In this document: one piece after another, positions 58,895 to 64,000 of the stretch
Layout: the number at the start of each line of letters is the position of its first letter
How positions within the stretch are numbered: the stretch's first letter is position 1
DNA from: Nitrospira sp.
GTDB taxonomy: Bacteria; Nitrospirota; Nitrospiria; Nitrospirales; Nitrospiraceae
DNA: 64,000 bases
Assembly (NCBI GenBank): GCA_020697375.1
Contig: JAJFBJ010000003.1
Span: forward strand, 1 to 64,000
Direction of reading: 5' to 3'
Translations under genes and position numbers: made by a program
The notes under the pieces: generated by a model
The model's database searches: none
Seen by the model: only the letters and a program-made list of their open reading frames with translations
What the model was told of the DNA's origin: nothing

Positions 58895-59818
58895 TTAAAA
58901 GGTCTTCGTGAACTTCAGCTTGTAGAAATCTTGGTTGTCCGTCAGGTCTTTGCCTGCCGTGAACCGAAAGCCCATGCCCCGCGGCAATTTCATTTCGACA
59001 TAGGGGCCGATCCAGCGATAATAGTCTTGAGCCGCTCCCGGCGCGCTGCTGTCACGTGTCGTCAGCAAGCTCTCGTAATGCGCCCCGAGCGACCACATAC
59101 TGTTGACGCGCACTCCGGCGTTCACCCAATAATGGAGAAAGTCCCAAGTCCCCCGGCCTCCCCCCTGGCTTGCGCCCAAGCAATTCGTATCGACCAGGCC
59201 CGTGCATCCGATCGCACCGCCTCCACCGTCGCCGCCTTCGCTTCGGATGGCCTTGTAATAGCCCAGATAGAACTCGCCCTCGAAGCGATCATCGATATAG
59301 TTGGCGATGATGCTGGGCACGAATCCCTCGAAAGCGGTCGTTCGCTCATTGACACTCCCGCCGCCGTTTGGGAAAAACCCTCCGCGGGACGACAGCAATT
59401 GGCCGTGTACGAACCCAATCATGGGGGTGACGGAGAGCCGCTTCTCCAGCATGGTGAAAGTCAGTCCGACATCGGTTTCCAACCAGGGATTGTTATCGTG
59501 GACGCCGACTCCGTTGATCATCGTCCAATAGGTGAAATTGAAGGCAAGCGCGATATCATCGGTCAGTCCATAGGTCCCGTATACAGAAGGGTTGAACCCA
59601 AAAAAACTGTCCGCCTGCATGGCCATGGTGACTGACACGGGGTGTTTGTTCGTATCCATCAAGTCATCGGTCGCCGATACCTTGACCGGATCTTTGGCCG
59701 GATCTATTGTGCCTATTTCTCCGGCGGGCGCCTCAATGGTCAAGCCGCCCAATCCGCTTACGATCACTGCCAAGCCCAACATCCACGTCCGTACCCTTCG
59801 TCCTACCAACATATCCAT
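58895..59818 (-). CDS. Outer-membrane beta-barrel protein linked to amtB
   Basis: This 307-residue protein has a signal peptide (TWMLGLAVIVSGLGGLTIEAPAG), alternating beta-strand patterns (IALAFNFTYWTMINGVGVHD, LSVTPMIGFVHGQLLSS, FEGEFYLGYYKAI, WSLGAHYESLLTT) and a terminal Phe (LKFTKTF), typical of barrels inserted by BamA. The start at 59818 follows GGAGG. It is transcribed just before amtB-glnB-glnD-glnA behind its own ANTAR-type leader, which suggests a role in passage of ammonium or another small nitrogen compound. Confidence 0.75.
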   Translation of the reverse strand: MDMLVGRRVRTWMLGLAVIVSGLGGLTIEAPAGEIGTIDPAKDPVKVSATDDLMDTNKHPVSVTMAMQADSFFGFNPSVYGTYGLTDDIALAFNFTYWTMINGVGVHDNNPWLETDVGLTFTMLEKRLSVTPMIGFVHGQLLSSRGGFFPNGGGSVNERTTAFEGFVPSIIANYIDDRFEGEFYLGYYKAIRSEGGDGGGGAIGCTGLVDTNCLGASQGGGRGTWDFLHYWVNAGVRVNSMWSLGAHYESLLTTRDSSAPGAAQDYYRWIGPYVEMKLPRGMGFRFTAGKDLTDNQDFYKLKFTKTF

Positions 59819-59854
59819 GACGCCTCCAGGAAAATGAATAAAAGTGGCCCATTC

Positions 59855-59937
59855 AAAGACTCTCGTGCCCGAGAGGTCTTTAAGCCCGTCTCTCTCTGGC
59901 GCCGTTGCCAGTGCCGCTGACCGACGCCATTGTCGGT
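59855..59937 (-). promoter_or_regulatory. ANTAR-type paired hexaloop leader of the porin-amtB-gln run
   Basis: On the minus strand, P1 is ACCGAC-AATGGC-GTCGGT (59920-59937) and P2 is CTGGC-AACGGC-GCCAG (59896-59911), eight bases apart. Both loops have A1 and G4. A strong hairpin, about 11 bp with one bulge and ending TCTTT, follows at 59855-59881. It lacks a long T-run, so termination here would be weaker. P1 begins 17 bases after the nadE stop codon. Confidence 0.75.
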
Positions 59938-59954
59938 CGTGATGGTGCGTGATG

Positions 59955-61724
59955 CTATCGATAGCCGTTGGTGATGGGCATCCGCCGGTCTTTTCCGAAT
60001 GCCCGATAGGTAATTTTGATCCCCAGCGGGGCTTGCCGCCGCTTGTATTCGCTCCGGTCCACCATCGCGATGACACGCGCCACCATGTCCCGGTCGAATC
60101 CCATTGCGATGATCTCATCAAGCGCCCGATCTTCTTCGACGTAGGCCTTCAAAATGGGATCCAAGACCGAGTACGGCGGCAGACTGTCTTCATCCTTTTG
60201 ATCGTGACGCAATTCCGCCGTTGGGGCCCGGTCGAGGATACGCTTTGGAATGACGGGCGCCGGCCCCACCAGATTCCGCAAGTGGGACAGTTCATAGACC
60301 ATCGTCTTCGACACGTCCTTGATTACCGCAAAACCCCCGGCCATATCGCCATACAGCGTCGCGTAGCCGACGCTCATCTCACTCTTGTTTCCGGTAGTCA
60401 GCACGAGGTGGCCGAACTTGTTGGAATAGGCCATCAGCAAATTGCCTCTGATGCGGGCCTGGATATTCTCTTCGGTCGTATCGGGCCGACGATCCTTGAA
60501 GGGCCGGGCCAGTGCGCGCAGGTAACTGTTGAAGGTGGCCGTGATGGACAGCTGGTCTACCTGAATGTGAAGTTGCCGCCGCAAGTTGCCGACATCTTCA
60601 TGGCTGGCCCGCGACGTGTAGGGAGACGGCATGAATACGCCGAGCACATTCTCCGCCCCAAGCGCATCCACCGCGATCACAGCCGTGAGGGCAGAATCCA
60701 CACCGCCGCTCAATCCGATGACGACACGCTTGAATCCGTTCTTGCGGACATAATCACGCACGCCGAGGACCAAGGCCCGATAGGCTTCATCGAACCGTTC
60801 CAACTGCGGCTCTATGGCCGGCACGACCACCGGCCGAGACTTCCTTGCCGGCAATCGAATGTCAAATCGATCGATGAGTCCCGCCGCACGCGGCGGCAAC
60901 GACTTCTTTCGACCCTGCGCGAGACGCGTCCGTGCGATTGCCGCGGCATCGAGATCCGCGACGATGAGGTCTTCCTCAAACGCCTTGCCTCGCGCCACAA
61001 CCTCGCCGGTCTGATCCACGATGACGCTGCCGCCGTCGAATACCAATTCATCCTGTCCCCCGACGGTGTTGGTGTAGGTGATGATCACGCGATTGTCACG
61101 TGCCCTTGTGGCGAGCATCTGTTGCCGTATCCGGCTCTTTCCAAGATGAAACGGAGATGCGTTGATGTTCACAATCACCTCGGCTCCGGCCTGGGCCTGC
61201 GTCCGCGTGGGGCCCTCTGAAAACCAGATGTCTTCGCAAATGTTCACCGCGATCGTCGTACCGTTCAGCGTCAGCAGCGGAAGGCGAGAACCGGGTTGAA
61301 AATAGCGGCTTTCATCGAACACTCCGTAATTCGGCAAATGCCGTTTGCAGTAGTTGGCAAGAATGCGGCAGTCGGACAGTAACGCCGCTGCGTTGTAGAG
61401 ATCATGCCGCCCAGCCGACGGCGATGACGAAGCAACCGGCGAGGGAGCCGCCATCGTCTCCCGGCCGACATAGCCCACCACAACGACCAGGCCGCGCGCT
61501 TCGGCGGCGACGGCTTTCAATGCGCGATAGGTGTCCGCGATGAAGCGGGGTTTGAAAAGCAGGTCTTCCGGCGGGTAACCGGTAATGGCTAATTCAGGGA
61601 AAGCCACCACATCGGCTCGGGTGCGGCGGGCCTCACGAATCCATGTCACGATGCGGCGGACGTTCCCCGCCAAATCGCCGACGGTCGGATTTATCTGAGC
61701 CAGGGCAATCCGTAACATGGACAT
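59955..61724 (-). CDS. nadE: Glutamine-dependent NAD+ synthetase
   Basis: This 589-residue enzyme amidates NaAD to NAD+ with glutamine. The N-terminal nitrilase-like glutaminase has the Glu-Lys-Cys triad in VVAFPELAITGYPPEDLL, YCKRHLPNYGVFDESRYF and VNICEDIWFSEGP. The C-terminal synthetase has the ATP loop VVIGLSGGVDSALTAVIA and LTTGNKSEMSVGYATLYGD. The start has several candidates (TTG 61727, ATG 61724, ATG 61718). Its long leader carries an ANTAR-type attenuator, tying it to nitrogen control. Confidence 0.95.
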   Translation of the reverse strand: MSMLRIALAQINPTVGDLAGNVRRIVTWIREARRTRADVVAFPELAITGYPPEDLLFKPRFIADTYRALKAVAAEARGLVVVVGYVGRETMAAPSPVASSSPSAGRHDLYNAAALLSDCRILANYCKRHLPNYGVFDESRYFQPGSRLPLLTLNGTTIAVNICEDIWFSEGPTRTQAQAGAEVIVNINASPFHLGKSRIRQQMLATRARDNRVIITYTNTVGGQDELVFDGGSVIVDQTGEVVARGKAFEEDLIVADLDAAAIARTRLAQGRKKSLPPRAAGLIDRFDIRLPARKSRPVVVPAIEPQLERFDEAYRALVLGVRDYVRKNGFKRVVIGLSGGVDSALTAVIAVDALGAENVLGVFMPSPYTSRASHEDVGNLRRQLHIQVDQLSITATFNSYLRALARPFKDRRPDTTEENIQARIRGNLLMAYSNKFGHLVLTTGNKSEMSVGYATLYGDMAGGFAVIKDVSKTMVYELSHLRNLVGPAPVIPKRILDRAPTAELRHDQKDEDSLPPYSVLDPILKAYVEEDRALDEIIAMGFDRDMVARVIAMVDRSEYKRRQAPLGIKITYRAFGKDRRMPITNGYR

Positions 61725-61872
61725 CAACAGGTCTCTCGGGCTGTGACAGCATGCTCAAATCGGTCATTCAGCGAGGCCACAGGGAGCTCGGACACCGAGG
61801 CGTATTGAGAGCCGTACGTCGAGGTGGTTGAGCGACTGAGAACGACGCTGAAGACTGATTTCAGCATTCTGT

Positions 61873-61970
61873 AAAAAAAAACGCCCTCAGACCCACTTGT
61901 GTGGATCAGAGGACGTCATTGTCCTACGCCATGTTCTATACGGAGAAACCGTCAGAGACTCCATTGTCCC
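61873..61970 (-). promoter_or_regulatory. ANTAR-type attenuator in the nadE leader
   Basis: On the minus strand, P1 is GGGAC-AATGGA-GTCTC (61955-61970, one G-U pair) and P2 is AGGAC-AATGAC-GTCCT (61910-61925). Both loops have A1 and G4. The 3' arm of P2 overlaps a terminator hairpin (about 61882-61915) with an inner CCAC/GTGG stem, followed by nine T (61873-61881). nadE begins about 150 bases downstream. Confidence 0.8.
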
Positions 61971-61987
61971 CGGAAAAGCGTGGCGAC

Positions 61988-62017
61988 TGTATAGCACCAG
62001 CCCGAATCGGCTGTCAA
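61988..62017 (-). promoter_or_regulatory. Promoter of nadE
   Basis: TTGACA (62012-62017, perfect -35) and TATACA (61988-61993) on the minus strand are 18 bases apart. The -10 is identical to that of the FNT operon. Transcription would start near 61981, just upstream of the ANTAR-type hairpins. Confidence 0.65.
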
Positions 62018-62087
62018 CCGCTTCATCAAGGCTTTTCTGTGAGAAACCGTGCAGTTCGGTTGCCTGCCTATGGTACAATCCGCCGCC

Positions 62088-63008
62088 ATGCGCCCCTCGA
62101 TACGATGCGCCCTCCCTGCTCAGTCCCTATCCAGGCGCTTGCCCACAGTATGGACTGTATTCGTGTCCTGTCTGCTCTTAAGTTCCTGCAGTGTCTTCTC
62201 GAATCTGACTCCCATCGGAACGGGTCCGTTAGGCACCGTCGCCCTCGAACGCGTAGTCAACCGGGGCACCACCGCCAAATACAGCAGCGCTCTACAACAG
62301 TTTCACGCCTCGCATCCCGCCATCCTATCGGCATCTTTAATTTCTCGCGTTTTGGACGGTCTGTCCGTCTCGGGAATCGACCGGCCGGGGCGCGACAGAA
62401 CACAGGACACCTATCCTCTTCTCTCGCACGAGGAAGTGGAATTTTTCGCTCCTCTCATTGCCACGGCTCTGGCCCAAGCCCAGCCGGATCAACAGGTCCG
62501 ATTCGCTGCGCATGATGATGGCCTCACGACACAAGGCACATTGTATCTGCACAAGACCATGCTACGGCTGAGCCTGTCTCACTATCGATCGTCACCGGCT
62601 CAGACCGAAACCCTGCCCCCGTCACTCGTCTTGTCCTTTAGCCCGGCACAGGCCCTGGTGCAAGCGGATACTCCGCAGTCTTGGATCGGCATGGAAGCGG
62701 AACGGCCACACGTCGCCATCGCCATCGAGGCGCTCAACAAGTTTTCACCATCGTCCTCTTCTCCAGCCGACAACACCTCTCCGATGGCCACCGAGCCGGC
62801 ACAGCCTGAGTCTGCGACGGAACATGCCCGTCTCCAGCAGGAATTGCAATCGACGAAGGATTTGGTGGTCAAACAGGCGGAAGAACTCCAGAAACTGAGG
62901 GAAGAGCTTGAATCGGCGCGGCGCCGGCTCGCCGAAAAAGAATCGGCCTCTTCCAAGGCGAAACCGAAAACCGCTCCACGCAAGCAGCCGGCAACAACAC
63001 CTCGCTAA
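62088..63008 (+). CDS. Lipoprotein with C-terminal coiled coil
   Basis: This 306-residue protein has a lipoprotein signal (VWTVFVSCLLLSSC, lipobox LSSC) and a middle domain of unknown type (HPAILSASLISRVLDGLSVSGI, QQVRFAAHDDGLTTQGTLYL). A coiled coil follows near residues 245-290 (HARLQQELQSTKDLVVKQAEELQKLREELESARRRL in outline), with a basic Lys/Pro/Ala tail. It is divergent from nadE and convergent with ureD, which it overlaps by four bases. Function unknown. Confidence 0.7.
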   Translation: MRPSIRCALPAQSLSRRLPTVWTVFVSCLLLSSCSVFSNLTPIGTGPLGTVALERVVNRGTTAKYSSALQQFHASHPAILSASLISRVLDGLSVSGIDRPGRDRTQDTYPLLSHEEVEFFAPLIATALAQAQPDQQVRFAAHDDGLTTQGTLYLHKTMLRLSLSHYRSSPAQTETLPPSLVLSFSPAQALVQADTPQSWIGMEAERPHVAIAIEALNKFSPSSSSPADNTSPMATEPAQPESATEHARLQQELQSTKDLVVKQAEELQKLREELESARRRLAEKESASSKAKPKTAPRKQPATTPR

Positions 63009-63868
63009 TAGCGGCGAAGCTCAGGCCTCTTCAGACCGATCACATCGGCGCGAATCTCATCCCACAGCAATTCCTGCAAGACAGCCAACGACTCGGCAGA
63101 TCGGGCAACCAGCTTGATCGCCAGCCCTGGTATCGGTGGTTCCGTCACTCCGCCCAGGACCTCAGCACCCATCGAGTCCAGCACATCGGCCGCGACCTCT
63201 CGCAACGGACCCCATTTCGCCGGATCGATCGCGTCGCTGACCACGAACAATGACGCCACGTAGTCATAGTCCGACAGCAACCCTGCTCCGCCCCGCTCCG
63301 GCATCACTTCATAACGCTCGATCAATTGATCTCCTGACGCGGTCGTGATGCGAATGTCACTTTGGAGAGATGCGAAGGTCCAGCGCTCTCCCCTTGCCAC
63401 TCGACCGGAGGCGACACTGTCCCAGATCAGCGCTGTCGCGCCTTCGGCCAAGGTGACATCGATTGTTTGCGCAAATCGCGAGCCGGCGAAAGGAATAGTC
63501 ACTTCCGGGAACCACTCGATGATTGCGCCTGAATCTGCAGATAGTTTCACCGTCTGCCTGGAGTTCCCGCTCAAGGATCGGTAAACCCGATTGGCTGACG
63601 GCGTCGAAATCACAATATGGGCGTCCTGTTCCAGCGAGGCATGAATCGACAGGTGGTCGCCCGCCACGAACCCGCCTGATGGGTTCACAAGAGACGTGAA
63701 GGCGCAACCGGAGTCATCCAAATACATGGGTGGAAAGAGATGCCAGGGGCTGGAGCAGCGGGATCGAGCCAGGATGGTCTGGATGCCCCGACGCCGATAG
63801 AGCAGATCGAGCCGCCCCACACGGCCGACTTCCGACAGGGTTGAGCGGTTGGAGAGCGGGGTCGGCAT
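63005..63868 (-). CDS. ureD: Urease accessory protein UreD
   Basis: UreD (UreH) scaffolds nickel delivery to urease with UreF and UreG. The 287-residue protein shows the family features LVNPSGGFVAGDHLSIHASLEQDAHIVISTPSANRVYRS (in outline), IIEWFPEVTIPFAGSRF and ALIWDSVASGRVARGERW. I chose the ATG at 63868 (MPTPLSNRSTL), 14 bases after the ureG stop. It is the last gene of a urease cluster that continues beyond the window. Confidence 0.93.
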   Translation of the reverse strand: MPTPLSNRSTLSEVGRVGRLDLLYRRRGIQTILARSRCSSPWHLFPPMYLDDSGCAFTSLVNPSGGFVAGDHLSIHASLEQDAHIVISTPSANRVYRSLSGNSRQTVKLSADSGAIIEWFPEVTIPFAGSRFAQTIDVTLAEGATALIWDSVASGRVARGERWTFASLQSDIRITTASGDQLIERYEVMPERGGAGLLSDYDYVASLFVVSDAIDPAKWGPLREVAADVLDSMGAEVLGGVTEPPIPGLAIKLVARSAESLAVLQELLWDEIRADVIGLKRPELRRY

Positions 63869-63882
63869 GGGTGACTGTGCAT

Positions 63883-64000
63883 TCAACGATGCGGGACGCG
63901 CATGACCAGTTCGATCCATTCGATGACCCGATCCAGTCCCTCGGCTGTATGCAAATCGGTGGAGACGAACGGGAGATCACCGCGCATCCGTTTACTATCC
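63883..64000 (-). CDS. ureG: Urease accessory GTPase UreG, C-terminal end (cut by window edge)
   Basis: The last 38 codons are in the window (KRMRGDLPFVSTDLHTAEGL, then DRVIEWIELVMRVPHR). They match the C-terminus of UreG, the GTPase that drives nickel insertion into urease. The nucleotide-binding motifs lie outside. ureD follows after 14 bases. Confidence 0.85.
   Translation of the reverse strand, partial: DSKRMRGDLPFVSTDLHTAEGLDRVIEWIELVMRVPHR

Overview
The window looks like chromosomal DNA of a Nitrospira-type nitrite-oxidising bacterium (phylum Nitrospirota). The main evidence is a periplasmic chlorite dismutase whose proximal histidine and catalytic arginine fall at mature positions 160 and 173, as in the Nitrospira defluvii enzyme. 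It is supported by a nitrogen set made of AmtB, PII, GlnA, GlnD, ferredoxin-type nitrite reductase, cyanase, a formate/nitrite channel and the edge of a urease cluster. The genus is an inference; the species cannot be fixed from this window. I see no rRNA, tRNA, CRISPR array or insertion sequence.

Layout. 1-9.8 kb: truncated guaB, a giant double NHL propeller protein, scpAB, a pentapeptide-repeat protein, a histone-H1-like protein with an acidic tail and a cupredoxin. 10-26 kb: a methyltransferase with a PqqD-like front domain, a frameshifted serine protease, ppx/gppA, recG, a TPR metalloprotease, a five-gene redoxin/TPR cluster and an orphan nucleotidyltransferase, followed by about 1.5 kb with no intact gene. 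26.3-36.8 kb: one long minus-strand run, ribBA-ribH-nusB-purB-cld-purC-(small membrane protein)-purS-purQ-purL-purF, in which chlorite dismutase is translationally coupled to purB. 36.8-43.1 kb: a NarK-like transporter, rpoH, a dimethylformamidase-like secreted protein and groESL.

43-62 kb is a nitrogen-control and nitrogen-assimilation region. The glutamine synthetase adenylyltransferase function is split between two divergently transcribed single-catalytic-domain proteins. The second carries two GlnD-like ACT domains ahead of its catalytic domain. A decayed HNH gene, a Phd/RelE toxin-antitoxin pair and a CBS protein follow. Next come an operon for FNT channel, cyanase, a small winged-helix protein and NirA, and then nadE, porin, amtB, glnB, glnD and glnA, all on the minus strand.

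The most interesting signal is in the RNA leaders of this nitrogen region. Upstream of the FNT operon (twice in tandem), of nadE and of the porin-amtB-glnB-glnD-glnA run there are paired hairpins. Every one has a six-base loop with A at position 1 and G at position 4, and most are followed by, or overlap, a terminator hairpin. This is the known signature of targets for ANTAR-domain (NasR/NasT-type) antitermination proteins, so cyanate, nitrite, ammonium and NAD synthesis genes appear to form one RNA-controlled regulon. The window closes with a lipoprotein gene facing ureD and the end of ureG.
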